A stretch of 50,769 bases of DNA from Acidobacteriota bacterium (GCA_003225495.1 QIAJ01000210.1:1-50769), one strand, 5' to 3'; shown: positions 29,953 through 40,304, numbered from the stretch's first letter. Made by a program: numbers and translations. The notes: generated from the sequence alone by a model not told the origin.

Positions 29953-31083
29953 TCAAAGAGCCATCAGATGGCAGGAGTGCGTCTTCACCACGACCCACAC
30001 GTTTTTCCCGGGCGCCAATTGCAACGCTTCCCGCGCAGCCAGCGTCAGGTGCACTTCGAACGGGGTGCCATTGCAATCGACGAATGTAGAGATGATGACG
30101 TCCCGTTGTTTGAGGCGGCTAATGATTCCAGGGATGACGTTGCGTGCGCTCAGTCCATGCGGGATCTCGGTGGACAACAGCAGATCGCCGGCGCGAATGC
30201 CGACGCGCAGCTTCGATCCGATCTCGGTTCGCACCAGCGGAGTCTCCAGTTCAACCGGGCCCGCTCCCAGACGGCATGTCATCGTGCCACGCGCTTCGTG
30301 CAGCCATGTAACCGTTGCGTCAAAGATATTCTCCAATCCCAGGAGTTGGGCAACTGTCTCCATTCGCGGCGCGCTCATGACTTCGTGCGGAGGTCCCTGG
30401 GCGATGATCCGGCCGGCTTCCATCACGATGACCTGCTCGCCCAACCCAAAGACCTCTTCCGTGCTGTGTGTGACGTAGAGGACGGGAACACGATGCGACT
30501 CGTTCCATTGGCGGAGGTCGTCGAGAATATGCGACTTTGTTGGACGATCCAGCGCTGCCAGCGGCTCATCGAGCAACAGGGCACGCGGTTCGGTTACGAG
30601 GGTGCGCGCCAGGGCTACACGCTGGCGTTCACCTCCTGAAATTTGTACAGGACGCCGGTCGTGAAGGTGTTCGATGCGAAATGTGCGCAGCATGTCGTGG
30701 CTGCGTGTTTGCCGCTCGGCAGTGGAGAGCGCCTGCAGACCGAAGGCAACGTTTTCCTGCGCTGTCAGGTGAGGGAAGAGCGCGAGATCCTGGATGACAT
30801 AGCCGATATGGCGTCTCCACGCCGGTACATTGAGTTGCCTGTTTGAATCGAACAGATCTCCACCGACTGCAATGTGTCCTTTGTCGGGGCTGCTCAATCC
30901 AGCGATGCAATCGAGGACGGTTGTCTTTCCAGCGCCCGAGGAGCCGAACAGGATTGTGAATCCGGGTTTCACTCGGAAGTGAACGTCCAAGTCGAAGGAG
31001 TGCTCTGGATTGATGAATCGTTTTGAAAGGCGAACTTCGAGATCGGAATTTCCCGCACCGGCGTTTGCCGGTGTCACCTCCAC
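29953..31083 (-). CDS. modC: molybdate ABC transporter ATP-binding protein
   Basis: A 376-aa ABC ATPase: Walker A GSSGAGKTT (about residue 50), the signature ISGGERQRVALAR and Walker B ALLLDEPLAALD. The C-terminal third (about 250-376) matches a TOBE-type molybdate-binding domain, which separates ModC from general sugar-type ATPases. It starts at GTG, 10 bases inside the end of modB. It powers molybdate uptake, which the molybdenum hydroxylase genes just upstream would need. No modA is seen in the window. Confidence 0.88.
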   Translation of the reverse strand: MEVTPANAGAGNSDLEVRLSKRFINPEHSFDLDVHFRVKPGFTILFGSSGAGKTTVLDCIAGLSSPDKGHIAVGGDLFDSNRQLNVPAWRRHIGYVIQDLALFPHLTAQENVAFGLQALSTAERQTRSHDMLRTFRIEHLHDRRPVQISGGERQRVALARTLVTEPRALLLDEPLAALDRPTKSHILDDLRQWNESHRVPVLYVTHSTEEVFGLGEQVIVMEAGRIIAQGPPHEVMSAPRMETVAQLLGLENIFDATVTWLHEARGTMTCRLGAGPVELETPLVRTEIGSKLRVGIRAGDLLLSTEIPHGLSARNVIPGIISRLKQRDVIISTFVDCNGTPFEVHLTLAAREALQLAPGKNVWVVVKTHSCHLMAL

Positions 31084-31748
31084 GGAGCCACCGTCAAGGC
31101 GCGCCGGTTCATTCCATACACCAGCGACAACACCACGAAAGAAATGATCAGCAGCAAGAACGCAGTGTGATTGGCGGCAGAGTAATTTCCGGCCTGCACC
31201 TGGTCGTAAATCTCGATGGAGATTGTACGTGTCACTCCGGGAATATTGCCGCCGACCATCAGCACGACGCCGAACTCTCCCAGCGTGTGTGCGAAGCTCA
31301 ACGCAAATCCTGTGACCAGCCCGGCTTTTGACAGCGGTAGCACAACCCGCCGGAAGGTATGAATCGGCGATTGACCGAGAGAGGCGGATGCAGCCAGCAA
31401 TTTCGAATCGACCGCGGTGAATGAAGCCGCGAACGGCTGAACTGCAAATGGCAGGCTATAGAGCACACTGCCGATCATTAATCCCTCGAAGGTAAAAGCC
31501 AGCGTGTGTCCGGTGAGCGACTCCCACCAGCGTCCGATAGGGCTGCGCGATCCGAGTGCCATCAGGACATAGAAGCCGAGCACCGTGGGCGGCAAAACGA
31601 TCGGAAGCGCGATCACCGCCTCAACCAGAAATTTCCAGCGCCAGCGCGAATAGGTGAGCCAGTAAGCGATCGGAATGCCAACCGCAATCAGCAGTGCCGA
31701 GACTACGACCGCCAGGCGCACGGTGAGCCAGAAAGCCTGCCAGTTCAT
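31074..31748 (-). CDS. modB: molybdate ABC transporter permease
   Basis: A 224-aa inner-membrane protein with about five helices and the EAA-type loop that contacts the ATPase (ASASLGQSPIHTFRRVVLP). LPIVLPPTVLGFYVL and HTLGEFGVVLMVGG are typical of ModB. It follows the molybdenum hydroxylase gene by 66 bases and overlaps modC, consistent with one transcript. The partner binding protein ModA is absent here, so it is either encoded elsewhere or lost. Confidence 0.88.
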   Translation of the reverse strand: MNWQAFWLTVRLAVVVSALLIAVGIPIAYWLTYSRWRWKFLVEAVIALPIVLPPTVLGFYVLMALGSRSPIGRWWESLTGHTLAFTFEGLMIGSVLYSLPFAVQPFAASFTAVDSKLLAASASLGQSPIHTFRRVVLPLSKAGLVTGFALSFAHTLGEFGVVLMVGGNIPGVTRTISIEIYDQVQAGNYSAANHTAFLLLIISFVVLSLVYGMNRRALTVAPWR

Positions 31749-31814
31749 CTCAACGCGTCTCCGTCGGAAGGCTGAAACCGCTAAATGGTGAGCACCCAGT
31801 GCTAACCGAAGTCG

Positions 31815-34055
31815 TTAGACGAGCTTGGTCTTCGATAGTGGCAACTCACGTACGCGCTTGCCGGTCGCCGCAAAAACCGCGTTATACAGCGCGGGCGCAA
31901 ATGGTGGCACGCCGGGCTCTCCAACGCCTGCGGGAGGAGCATCACTGTCAACGATAGTGACGGTGATCTGCCGCGGCGCCCGGTTCATGCGTGTTATCGG
32001 ATAGCTATCGAAATTGCTTTGATCGATTGCGCCATTGGTCGCGGTGATCTCGCTGAAGAGTGCCAGGCTCGTGCCGAATACCGCCGCGCCTTCGAACTGG
32101 TTGCGAACGTTGTCTGGGCTAACCACTGTGCCCGCATCGACAGCCGTCCACACCCCTGGAATGTGCACCTGACCCTTGTTATCGACCTCGACCTCCACGA
32201 CAGTTGCGACGTAAGTCAGGAAGCTGCGATGGGCGGCGATTCCTAATCCTCGACCCTTGCCGAGAGTTCGCTTGCCCCAGCCGGATTTCTCGGCGGCTAT
32301 CTCGACCACGCGGCGAAGACGTGCAGTGTCGAATGGATACAGCTTTGCCTCTTCGGCATCATCGCCTTTGGCATCCAGCTTGATGATCCGTTCCGGCCCG
32401 ATCAGGCCAAGCAAAAACTCGACCGAATCTTTGTGCGCTGACTTTGCGAGCTCATCCGCGAACGACTGAATCGCAAACGCGTGATAAATGTTGGCGACGC
32501 TCCGCAGCCAGCCGATGCGAACGTGATAATCGGCGGGACCATTCTCTGCGCGGTGATTGGGAATATCGAAAGGCAGATTGTTCCATCCCAGGCCCATCTC
32601 GTCGTCGCCATAGGTCGCGGTGGCCTCGAACGTGGAATTAATAGGAGGGAACACGCTCCGTTGCAACCATGCAGTCGGTTTGCCGTCGGCTCCAAGGGCG
32701 GCCTTCATGTACATCGCGGCGACGGAGTGGTAGAAGTCGAAGCGAATATCGTCTTCCCGAGTCCAAACGACCTTCACTGGTTTCCCGAGTTGCTTGGAAA
32801 GAATTGCAGCTTCCGCAACCTGGTCTGGCTTGGATTTGCGTCCAAAGCCGCCGCCCAGAAGCGTCACGTGGCAAGTTACATCTTCTTTCTTGATACCGAG
32901 AGCGGTTGCCACGGTGTCCTGTACTGCCTGCGGGTTTTGAGTCGGCGCCCAGGCAATCACTTTTCCGTCGCGAAATTCGGCGACCGCCACCGGCGGTTCC
33001 ATGGAAGCATGCGCCAAATGAGGCGCATAGTATTCCGCCTCGATGATCTTGCCGCCCTTCTTGAATGCGGCGTCGACATCACCGATGTTTCGCACGACTT
33101 TGCCAGGTTTCTGCGACGTTGCTTCGAGCGACTTGCGGTAGGCGGCCGAGTTGTACGATGAATGGGAACTGCTGTCCCAGTCGATCTTCAGGCTTTTGCG
33201 TCCCTTGAATGCGGCCCAGGTATTGTCGGCGATCACCGCCACGCCGCCGAGCGGCTGAAACATGTGCGGAGGTTTCACGGTGTCGAGGGTTAACGTTTGC
33301 TTGACGCCTGGAATCTGGAGTGCGGCTTTGTCGTCGTAGGATTTGATCTTCTGTCCAAGAACCGGCGGATGCTCGATCGAGGCAAAGACCATGCCGGGCA
33401 TAGTGGCGTCCATTCCGAAGACTGCCTTGCCCGTGACCATGTCGGGAAGATCGAACAGGGCATTGCTTTCCTTCCCGATATAGCGCCATTGCGACCGCGA
33501 CTTCAACTTGAGTTCGTCCGTTTTCGGAACCGGCAGCTTTGCGGCCGCAGCGGCCAGCTCGCCGTAGCCCAGTTTGCGGTTGCTGGCTCTATGCACCACA
33601 AAGTGCAGCTCGGTCGTGCAGTCGCTCGGGGACACTTTCCACTGCGCGGCGGCAGCGCTGATCAGCATGGCGCGTCCGGAGCCGCCGACCTGACGCATCA
33701 GGTCAAACGAACTGCGGACGGAGTGCGACCCATCTGTATCTTGATCGCCATATTTCGGGTCGCCGATCGCCTGATCAATCTTGACCTTGGACCAATCGGC
33801 GTCGAGCTCATCGGCGACTACCAGAGGCAAGGCAGTGCGGCTCCCGCATCCCATCTCAGAGCGGTGCGCGACGATGGTTACGGTGCCGTCTGCTGCAATC
33901 GCCATCCACAAGCCGGGATCGAGTGCGGCTGGAGCAGTCGGTTCATCTTCGGCGTGCAGTAATCTTGGCGCGTAACGTGCACCCAGAATTAATACGCCAC
34001 CGGCAAGCGCGCCCTGCACAAATCGGCGACGCGAAACATTTTCGATGACGCTCAT
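31815..34055 (-). CDS. molybdopterin-binding subunit of a xanthine dehydrogenase-family oxidoreductase (IorB-like)
   Basis: The ATG at 34053-34055 overlaps the stop of the small subunit (ATGA), giving 746 aa. An N-terminal Tat-type signal ([18 protein letters not shown]) suggests folded export. The body has the aldehyde oxidase/xanthine dehydrogenase fold, with molybdopterin-contacting [11 protein letters not shown] and the active-site Glu in [14 protein letters not shown]. The layout matches isoquinoline 1-oxidoreductase beta-type subunits, which hydroxylate N-heterocycles or oxidise aldehydes. Electrons would pass to the [2Fe-2S] subunit. Substrate cannot be told from sequence. It is probably cotranscribed with modBC. 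Confidence 0.88.
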   Translation of the reverse strand: MSVIENVSRRRFVQGALAGGVLILGARYAPRLLHAEDEPTAPAALDPGLWMAIAADGTVTIVAHRSEMGCGSRTALPLVVADELDADWSKVKIDQAIGDPKYGDQDTDGSHSVRSSFDLMRQVGGSGRAMLISAAAAQWKVSPSDCTTELHFVVHRASNRKLGYGELAAAAAKLPVPKTDELKLKSRSQWRYIGKESNALFDLPDMVTGKAVFGMDATMPGMVFASIEHPPVLGQKIKSYDDKAALQIPGVKQTLTLDTVKPPHMFQPLGGVAVIADNTWAAFKGRKSLKIDWDSSSHSSYNSAAYRKSLEATSQKPGKVVRNIGDVDAAFKKGGKIIEAEYYAPHLAHASMEPPVAVAEFRDGKVIAWAPTQNPQAVQDTVATALGIKKEDVTCHVTLLGGGFGRKSKPDQVAEAAILSKQLGKPVKVVWTREDDIRFDFYHSVAAMYMKAALGADGKPTAWLQRSVFPPINSTFEATATYGDDEMGLGWNNLPFDIPNHRAENGPADYHVRIGWLRSVANIYHAFAIQSFADELAKSAHKDSVEFLLGLIGPERIIKLDAKGDDAEEAKLYPFDTARLRRVVEIAAEKSGWGKRTLGKGRGLGIAAHRSFLTYVATVVEVEVDNKGQVHIPGVWTAVDAGTVVSPDNVRNQFEGAAVFGTSLALFSEITATNGAIDQSNFDSYPITRMNRAPRQITVTIVDSDAPPAGVGEPGVPPFAPALYNAVFAATGKRVRELPLSKTKLV

Positions 34056-34501
34056 GCGCCCTCCTTCGCAGCCTGGTGGATGGCCGCTCGAATCCGTGGG
34101 TACGTGCCGCACCTGCAAAGATTGCCGGACATCACGACATCAATATCCTGGTCGGTGGGATTCTTGTTGTTATTGAGCATCGCGATCGCCTGCATGATCT
34201 GACCGGTCTGGCAGTATCCGCATTGCGGGACTTTGATCTCCATCCAGGCTTTCTGCACGGGATGCATGGGCGCGATGCCTTCGATCGTCGTGATCTCGGC
34301 GCCGCCAACATCTTTCATCGCCGTGGTGCAGGAGCGGATAGCCTCGCCGTTCTGATGCACCGTGCATGCGCCGCACAACGACATCCCGCAGCCAAACTTC
34401 GTGCCCGTGAGCCCCGCCACGTCACGCAGGTACCACAACAGCGGCATGTCGGGATCGCCTTCAAATGTCTTTTCTTGACCGTTTACCTTCAGGCGAATCA
34501 T
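34052..34501 (-). CDS. [2Fe-2S] subunit of the molybdenum hydroxylase (IorA-like)
   Basis: I start at the ATG at 34499-34501, preceded by a strong GGAGGGG; an upstream start would add 14 residues. The 149-aa protein carries a plant-type [2Fe-2S] site ([11 protein letters not shown], then SC) and a second, helical [2Fe-2S] site (CGYCQTGQ and CRCGTYPRI). It relays electrons from the molybdenum cofactor to an outside acceptor. No signal peptide, so it probably travels with the Tat-exported large subunit. It is the first gene of the operon and divergent from ubiD. Confidence 0.92.
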   Translation of the reverse strand: MIRLKVNGQEKTFEGDPDMPLLWYLRDVAGLTGTKFGCGMSLCGACTVHQNGEAIRSCTTAMKDVGGAEITTIEGIAPMHPVQKAWMEIKVPQCGYCQTGQIMQAIAMLNNNKNPTDQDIDVVMSGNLCRCGTYPRIRAAIHQAAKEGA

Positions 34502-34623
34502 TTCCCCTCCAGCTTCGAGAGCTATGCTGAAATTGATTTCCATATCCTAGTCGCAGAGCGGGAAATGTGGAAGGGCAGCTTGTGAGTCAGACAAGAGAGT
34601 CCGATCCGATTAGTGCCCCGGCA

Positions 34624-34629
34624 TATAAT
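34624..34629 (+). promoter_or_regulatory. candidate -10 element for ubiD
   Basis: A perfect TATAAT lies 23 bases before the ubiD TTG start. No good -35 is seen at the usual distance. The ribosome site AGGAGG (34642-34647) follows at once, so the leader would be short. Confidence 0.4.
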
Positions 34630-34652
34630 CGTCTGTCATTTCAGGAGGAATT

Positions 34653-36224
34653 TTGGCCTACGACGATCTGCGGGACTGGATCAAGGCACTCGATCGTGCC
34701 GGCGAACTCAAACGTATCCACACGGAAGCAGACCCGATCCTTGAAATCACCGAAATCGCCGATCGCGTCTCGAAGAGTCGCGACAAGCACGGAAATATCG
34801 GCGGAAAGGCTCTGCTGTTTGAAAACGTAAAGGGCTACGCGGGCGCGAAACTGCTCATCAATCAGTTTGGTTCGGCCAAGCGCATGCGGATGGCGCTGGA
34901 GGTGGACTCACTCGACAAGATTGCAGACCGTATCCGCGCTTTCATGGACGTGAAGTCTCCCCAGGGTTTTCTCGACAAGGTAAAGATGTTGCCGATGCTC
35001 GCCGAGATGGGCAAATTTTTTCCAAAGACAGTTCCGACCGGACCGTGCAAGGAAGTCATCAAGCGAGACAACTTTTCGCTGCTCGATTTCCCCATCCTGC
35101 AATGCTGGCCGAAAGATGCTGGCCGATTTATCACGCTGCCCTGTGTGATCACGCGGGATCCAAAGACGGCAAAGCGGAACGTCGGCATGTATCGCATGCA
35201 GATTTACGACGGCAAATCTACCGGCATGCACTGGCAGCGCCAAAAAGTTGCGGCGGAGCATTACCGCGAACGCCTTCGCCAGTCCATGTCACCCCAAGGC
35301 GGATCTGCCCGCGCAGCGGTCGATATTATGGCCCGCTCTTCAGGAGGCTCGGTGCTGGCGGAGGGAGACCGTCCGGCAGGCCGAATGGATGTTGCGGTGG
35401 CGATCGGTACTGAGCCTGCGCTGACTTTTTCCGCAATCGTCCCAGCCCCGCCCGATGTCGAAGAGTTCATCATTGCCGGATTCCTGCGCCAGAAACCGGT
35501 CGAGCTGGTGAAATGTGAAACCATCGACCTGGAAGTTCCCGCCGACGCAGAGATAATTCTCGAAGGCTACGTGAACCTCGACGAACTCCGCACCGAAGGC
35601 CCCTTCGGCGATCACACCGGCTTCTACTCGCTCGAAGATGAGTACCCCGTGTTTCACGTGACCTGCGTTACGCACCGTAACGATCCCATCTACGCAACGA
35701 CCGTCGTCGGCAAGCCGCCGCAAGAGGACGCATGGATGGGCAAAGCAGTCGAGCGTATTTTCCTGCCGCTGATGAAGCTGACGATTCCAGAGTTGGTCGA
35801 CGTCAATCTTCCCATTGAAGGTGTGTTCCACAACCTGATGATCGTCTCCATCCGCAAGTCCTATCCTGGACAGGCGCGCAAGGTGATGAACGCCATCTGG
35901 TCGCTGGGGCAGGCGATGTTCACCAAGTGCATCGTCGTTGTGGATGAAGACATTGATGTGCATGACCTGGCGGACGTGACTCTGAAAGCGCTGAATAACA
36001 TCGATCCCGAGCGCGACATCCAGTTCACGCTGGGTCCGGTCGATTCGCTCGACCACGCTGCGCGGCTCGCGAATTACGGCTCAAAGATGGGGATTGACGC
36101 TACGCGCAAGTGGTCGACTGAAGGCTTTAGTCGGCCCTGGCCCGACGAAATCGTGATGGATGCGAAGACGCGAGCGCTGGTGGATGGCAAGTGGAAGGCG
36201 CTGGCCAAGGAGTTGGGGGAGTAG
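34653..36224 (+). CDS. ubiD: UbiD-family prenylated-FMN decarboxylase
   Basis: The TTG start is set by AGGAGG at 34642-34647, with 5-base spacing. The 523-aa product shows the UbiD fold: LRDWIKALDRAGELKRI at the N-terminus, NVGMYRMQIYDGKSTGMHWQ in the cofactor-binding part, and the acidic ELRTEGPFGDHTGFYS segment that carries active-site residues. It would decarboxylate an aromatic or alpha,beta-unsaturated acid using prenylated FMN, for example in ubiquinone or menaquinone synthesis or aromatic breakdown. No ubiX is in the window. It is divergent from the molybdenum hydroxylase. Confidence 0.9.
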   Translation: MAYDDLRDWIKALDRAGELKRIHTEADPILEITEIADRVSKSRDKHGNIGGKALLFENVKGYAGAKLLINQFGSAKRMRMALEVDSLDKIADRIRAFMDVKSPQGFLDKVKMLPMLAEMGKFFPKTVPTGPCKEVIKRDNFSLLDFPILQCWPKDAGRFITLPCVITRDPKTAKRNVGMYRMQIYDGKSTGMHWQRQKVAAEHYRERLRQSMSPQGGSARAAVDIMARSSGGSVLAEGDRPAGRMDVAVAIGTEPALTFSAIVPAPPDVEEFIIAGFLRQKPVELVKCETIDLEVPADAEIILEGYVNLDELRTEGPFGDHTGFYSLEDEYPVFHVTCVTHRNDPIYATTVVGKPPQEDAWMGKAVERIFLPLMKLTIPELVDVNLPIEGVFHNLMIVSIRKSYPGQARKVMNAIWSLGQAMFTKCIVVVDEDIDVHDLADVTLKALNNIDPERDIQFTLGPVDSLDHAARLANYGSKMGIDATRKWSTEGFSRPWPDEIVMDAKTRALVDGKWKALAKELGE

Positions 36225-36392
36225 AAGAGGGTAGTGGGTCAGTTTCCGAGTTGCCGACTATCAAGTTGTCTGGTTCCAAAACATTGTCCGGTTCTGGACG
36301 GTTGAAACATATATCGGACAATAGGCAAGGCTCAGCAGCCCGGAGAACACAACGAAATCATGCCGTTAGCTTAAACGAAGATTGGAAATGAA

Positions 36393-36426
36393 AGTGCCCT
36401 CCAAATTGGGGGGAGGACTCTTTTTG
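36393..36426 (+). terminator. possible rho-independent terminator
   Basis: AGT-gc-CCTCC pairs with GGAGG-ACT (two-base bulge) and is followed by CTTTTTG. It lies about 170 bases after ubiD and before the ADOP permease, so it could end ubiD transcription. Confidence 0.35.
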
Positions 36427-36483
36427 TTTCCACGTTACTGTTGGATGAAAGAGATCGCCAAATTCCGAGGCCGGTGAGGACAA

Positions 36484-38922
36484 ATGATAGCTTCATTGAT
36501 TCAAGATCTTCGCTACGCGCTCCGGCAATTGCGTATGAATCCGGGATTCGCCGCGATCGCGGTGCTCACGCTCGCCCTCGGAAGCGGGGCTACAACAGTC
36601 ATTTTCACAGTTGTTAGCGGTCTGCTGTTGAAGCCGCTGCAGTATCCGCAGCCTGAGAGTCTGGTCACGCTACACGTCCAAGCCGAGAAGCGAGGAGACA
36701 GGTGGGGGTTTTCATACCCCGACTTCCTCGATTGCCAGCGCGAGTGCCGCGCATTCGAGGGAGTCGCGGCGTGGACCTATGGCGGCGGAACCGTCAGTGC
36801 GCCAGGTGAAGCAGAGTATGTCGATGGACGTCTGATTTCTTCCGACCTGTTTTCCGTACTGCGCGTTCCCCTCGTGCAGGGGCGCTCGTTTCTGGCAACG
36901 GATGATCGCGTTGGTGGGCCGCCGGTGGCCATTATCAGCACGCGCCTTTGGCAGCGCCGCTATGGCGCGAACCCGGAAGCGGTTGGCATGTCACTTACCT
37001 ATGAGGGAAAGACCTACACAGTGGTAGGAGTTGCGCCGCCCGGTCTTCAATTAGACGGCGATGCGGACGTGTTCACTCCGCTCGGTCAGCGGACCGAACC
37101 CCGGATGCGTTGGCGCGCTGCGCACTTCATTCATGTCGACGCACGCCTGCGTTCTGGCGTAACTCTCTCCGAGGCACAAGCAGAATTGAAAGTGATGAGC
37201 GCTCAACTGGCGAAGCAATATCCGGACTCAAACTTGGGCATCATACTGGTGCCACACTCGCTTCAGAGCGAACTAGTCCAGGACGTAAGGCCCACTCTGT
37301 GGCTGCTCCTGAGTGCAGTGAGCGTTGTCCTGGTGATTGCGTGCGTCAATGTGGCAAGCCTCCTGCTAACGCGTGTCGTCTCGCGTGCGCACGAATTTGC
37401 ATTGCGTCTGGCCTTAGGCGCCCCGAGTGGACGTCTATTTCGCCAGTGTTTGATCGAGAGCAGCGTGCTCGGCCTTTGTGGTGGCTCGCTCGGACTCCTG
37501 CTGGCGATCCTTGGCACCGGTGCTTTCGTGAGCTTCTGGCCTGACCGGCTCCCTCGCGCCGACGAGGTGCATGTCGATTGGCGCGTGCTGCTCTTTGCCA
37601 TCACGCTTTCGATCTTGACGGCACTGATTTTCGGATTGATACCCGCACTGCGAGCGAACCGGAGTGCAATCGAGCAGGCCCTCCGATCTCGCTCTCGCAG
37701 CATTACCGGAAGTGCCCGCAGGCCATTGAGCGCCTTTGTGGTATCCCAGATCGCGTTGGCGCTTGTGCTGCTGAGTGCCGCAGGAGTCATGGGGCGTACG
37801 CTGCTGCGCTTTGCCTCACTCAATCCGGGAATTGACATTCGGAACACGCTGGCGGCACGCGTAGCCTTGTCCCCGGCAGTTCTTTCAAATCCTGCCCAGG
37901 TACGGGTGTCATGGCAGGAACTGATGGATAGCATGCGGCGCGTTTCCGCCGTTCAATCGGTTGCGCTGACCGATATCGTTCCGATGCGTGAAGGCCAGAA
38001 TGTTCTTGGGTACCGTGCTACCGCTACGCCTCCGCCGCCGAATCAAGAGGCGGAAGCACTGGCCTCCGCAGTTACTCCGGACTACTTGCAGGTCATGCGC
38101 CTTCCGCTGATTCGCGGCCGATTCTTCGATGACAACGACAAACTCGGCACTCCGCAGGTGGTCGTCATCGATGAGAACTTGGCGCATCACGCCTTCGCTG
38201 AAGAAGATCCCGTTGGCAAGGTCCTCTGGATTCCGGGTTTCGGCGACCGGCCAGTTCAGGTGATAGGCGTCGTTGGTCACGTCCGGCACTGGGGCCTCGC
38301 GGCCGACGATCTCTCGACCGTTCAGGATCAGTGTTACTACCCGCTTGCCCAGGTCCCTGATCATTTGGTTCGATTTTTCTCTTCCGTCCTTTCAGTCGTG
38401 GTCCGGACCAATGTTCATCCTCTGAACACGGTCGACGCGTTGCAGAGACAGGCGCGTGGGGTGGCCGCCGATCAGACTCTTTATGAAGTGCGTACGATGG
38501 AGCAACTGGTCAGCGCCTCGCTCGCCAGACAAAAATTTTTGCTTCTCCTGTTTGCGATCTTTGCCGGACTCGCTCTCCTGCTCTCTTGCGTCGGGATCTA
38601 CAGCGTAATAGCCTACCTGACGAGCCAGCGAGTGCCAGAGTTCGGCGTGAGGATTGCGCTCGGCGCACACTCTTCTGACATCATCAGACTCGTTCTTCGC
38701 GAGAGCCTGGCAATTATCCTGGTTGGAGTCGGAATTGGCCTGCTCGCTTCTATTGGTAATGAGCGCGTTCTGCAGCGTTTAGTGCCAGGTGTGCACGCGG
38801 CGCAGGGACTCATTCTTGCAGTCGTGCTGCCCGCACTGATTCTCCCTGCTCTATTCGCCTGCTACATTCCTGCACGCCGCGCTGCCCAGGTCGATCCGGC
38901 GGTATCGCTGCGGTACGAGTAA
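36484..38922 (+). CDS. ADOP-type duplicated orphan ABC permease (MacB/FtsX family)
   Basis: An 812-aa protein with the acidobacterial duplicated orphan permease layout: an opening DLRYALRQLRMNPGFAAIAVLTLALG, a first periplasmic MacB-like core domain, three membrane helices with an FtsX domain (about 265-405), then a second helix, core domain and FtsX domain ending VDPAVSLRYE. No ATPase gene is adjacent, which is why the family is called orphan. Related MacB permeases move substrates or transmit force across the inner membrane. The role here is unknown. The family is abundant in Acidobacteriota and is one of the best taxonomic hints in the window. Confidence 0.9.
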   Translation: MIASLIQDLRYALRQLRMNPGFAAIAVLTLALGSGATTVIFTVVSGLLLKPLQYPQPESLVTLHVQAEKRGDRWGFSYPDFLDCQRECRAFEGVAAWTYGGGTVSAPGEAEYVDGRLISSDLFSVLRVPLVQGRSFLATDDRVGGPPVAIISTRLWQRRYGANPEAVGMSLTYEGKTYTVVGVAPPGLQLDGDADVFTPLGQRTEPRMRWRAAHFIHVDARLRSGVTLSEAQAELKVMSAQLAKQYPDSNLGIILVPHSLQSELVQDVRPTLWLLLSAVSVVLVIACVNVASLLLTRVVSRAHEFALRLALGAPSGRLFRQCLIESSVLGLCGGSLGLLLAILGTGAFVSFWPDRLPRADEVHVDWRVLLFAITLSILTALIFGLIPALRANRSAIEQALRSRSRSITGSARRPLSAFVVSQIALALVLLSAAGVMGRTLLRFASLNPGIDIRNTLAARVALSPAVLSNPAQVRVSWQELMDSMRRVSAVQSVALTDIVPMREGQNVLGYRATATPPPPNQEAEALASAVTPDYLQVMRLPLIRGRFFDDNDKLGTPQVVVIDENLAHHAFAEEDPVGKVLWIPGFGDRPVQVIGVVGHVRHWGLAADDLSTVQDQCYYPLAQVPDHLVRFFSSVLSVVVRTNVHPLNTVDALQRQARGVAADQTLYEVRTMEQLVSASLARQKFLLLLFAIFAGLALLLSCVGIYSVIAYLTSQRVPEFGVRIALGAHSSDIIRLVLRESLAIILVGVGIGLLASIGNERVLQRLVPGVHAAQGLILAVVLPALILPALFACYIPARRAAQVDPAVSLRYE

Positions 38923-39212
38923 ATAGGCATTCACCTTCAAATCACGCGATCGCTCGCCATTACGCGGCAGGTCAACAGAGTCGCGAATCACGAACTACGT
39001 TTGGGAGCGAGAGCATGTACACCCCCTCATCTTTCACATGCCACGAATCGTTCGAGACTTAGAGACGCAGTTTTTGTGTCACGGGCTACTCGGAAACGTG
39101 CCACCTTGAGTCTGCTCCCAACTTGTGTTCTCATTATCCGTATAGGCGGTCCCCGTGGACCGTTCTGCGCGCCTCAACTCCAACCCTCAACTTCATTATC
39201 GAGGAGAAAATT

Positions 39213-39686
39213 ATGAGCAAAGTCCATTACATTCCGAAGGGCTACAATACGATTACTCCCTACCTCGTCGTCAAGGACGCTGCCCGAGCGATTGAGTATT
39301 ACAAGAATGTTTTTGGCGCGACCGTAGTCGTGCGTATGGATGGCCCCGATGGAAAGGTCGGCCATGCGGAGTTGCAGATCGGCGACTCGCGCTTCATGCT
39401 CGCGGATGAAAATCCAAAAATGGGCCAGGGTCACATCAGCGCGACCAGCGTCGGTGGGTCTCCCGTAAGTCTGTACGTGTACGTTCCCGATTGCGACAAG
39501 ATTATCGAAAAGGCCGTGGCGGAAAAATCCAAAATTCTGAAGCCGGTGCAGGACCAGTTCTACGGCGATCGTTCCGGTTTCATTCAGGATCCCTTTGGAC
39601 ATCTGTGGGGCATCGCCACTCATAAGGAAGACGTTTCACCGCAAGAGATGGAAGAGCGGATGAAAAAGTTGATGCCCGCCGCCTGA
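39213..39686 (+). CDS. VOC-family (glyoxalase/bleomycin-resistance fold) protein
   Basis: The start at 39213 follows GAGGAGA. The 157-aa product has two beta-alpha-beta-beta-beta units: ITPYLVVKDAARAIEYYKNVFGA, then VGHAELQIGDSRFMLADE, and later SLYVYVPDCDKIIEKAV, ending DPFGHLWGIATHKEDVS. This is the PhnB-like branch of the vicinal oxygen chelate superfamily, often small metal-binding enzymes or binding proteins of unknown substrate. It is followed by a strong terminator, so it is probably a single-gene unit. Confidence 0.85.
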   Translation: MSKVHYIPKGYNTITPYLVVKDAARAIEYYKNVFGATVVVRMDGPDGKVGHAELQIGDSRFMLADENPKMGQGHISATSVGGSPVSLYVYVPDCDKIIEKAVAEKSKILKPVQDQFYGDRSGFIQDPFGHLWGIATHKEDVSPQEMEERMKKLMPAA

Positions 39687-39704
39687 AACCCGATTTAACT
39701 ACTC

Positions 39705-39748
39705 GGCCGCTCTGGTTAAAAGCCGGAGCGGCCATTTATCTGATTTTT
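39705..39748 (+). terminator. rho-independent terminator after the VOC gene
   Basis: An 11-bp GC-rich stem with one wobble (39705-39715 with 39723-39733), a 7-base loop, and a T-run at 39744-39748. It lies 19 bases after the VOC stop and before the peroxiredoxin gene. Confidence 0.7.
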
Positions 39749-39783
39749 CAGAACCTTTACAGAAGGAAAGGAAATCTTCAAAC

Positions 39784-40251
39784 ATGCTTTCTGCCGGCAA
39801 TCCATTTCCCAATTTCGCGCTCCCGAACCAGGATGGCAAAATCACGAAACTCAGCGACTACGCAGGACGCTGGCTGGTTGTTTACTTCTATCCGAAGGAT
39901 GACACGCCTGGCTGCACCCTCCAGGGCAAGGGGTTTACGGCTTCCAAGGCCGATTTTGACTCGGCCGGAATCGCAGTCGTCGGCGTGAGTGCGGATGACG
40001 CGGCTTCGCACAAGAATTTCTGCAACAAATTCGCATTCACCATCGATCTGCTTGCCGACACCGATTCCCAGCTGATGAAGTCTCTCGGTCTCGGCCAATC
40101 GGAATGGAAAGGGATGAAATTCTGGGAGCGCACCAGTTTTGTGGTTGACCCGAACGGCATCGTTCGCAAGGTGTATGAGAAAGTCAATCCCGAGGGGCAC
40201 GACAGAGTCGTTCTCGACGACATCAAGAGTATGAAGGCGAAGGCCGCGTGA
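39784..40251 (+). CDS. bcp: thiol peroxidase of the BCP/PrxQ group
   Basis: A 155-aa thioredoxin-fold peroxidase. The peroxidatic Cys44 sits in FYPKDDTPGCT. The usual resolving Cys five residues later is Lys49, but Cys80 (HKNFCNKF) is 36 residues away, the spacing of alpha3-type PrxQ proteins. It reduces hydrogen peroxide and organic peroxides in the cytoplasm with thioredoxin. The upstream AGGAAAGG is a good ribosome site. It stands alone between two hairpins. Confidence 0.9.
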   Translation: MLSAGNPFPNFALPNQDGKITKLSDYAGRWLVVYFYPKDDTPGCTLQGKGFTASKADFDSAGIAVVGVSADDAASHKNFCNKFAFTIDLLADTDSQLMKSLGLGQSEWKGMKFWERTSFVVDPNGIVRKVYEKVNPEGHDRVVLDDIKSMKAKAA

Positions 40252-40304
40252 TTGCCTGCACCGCATTGAGTCTCGACAGCACTGCCGTAGAGACTCGGCT
40301 TACC

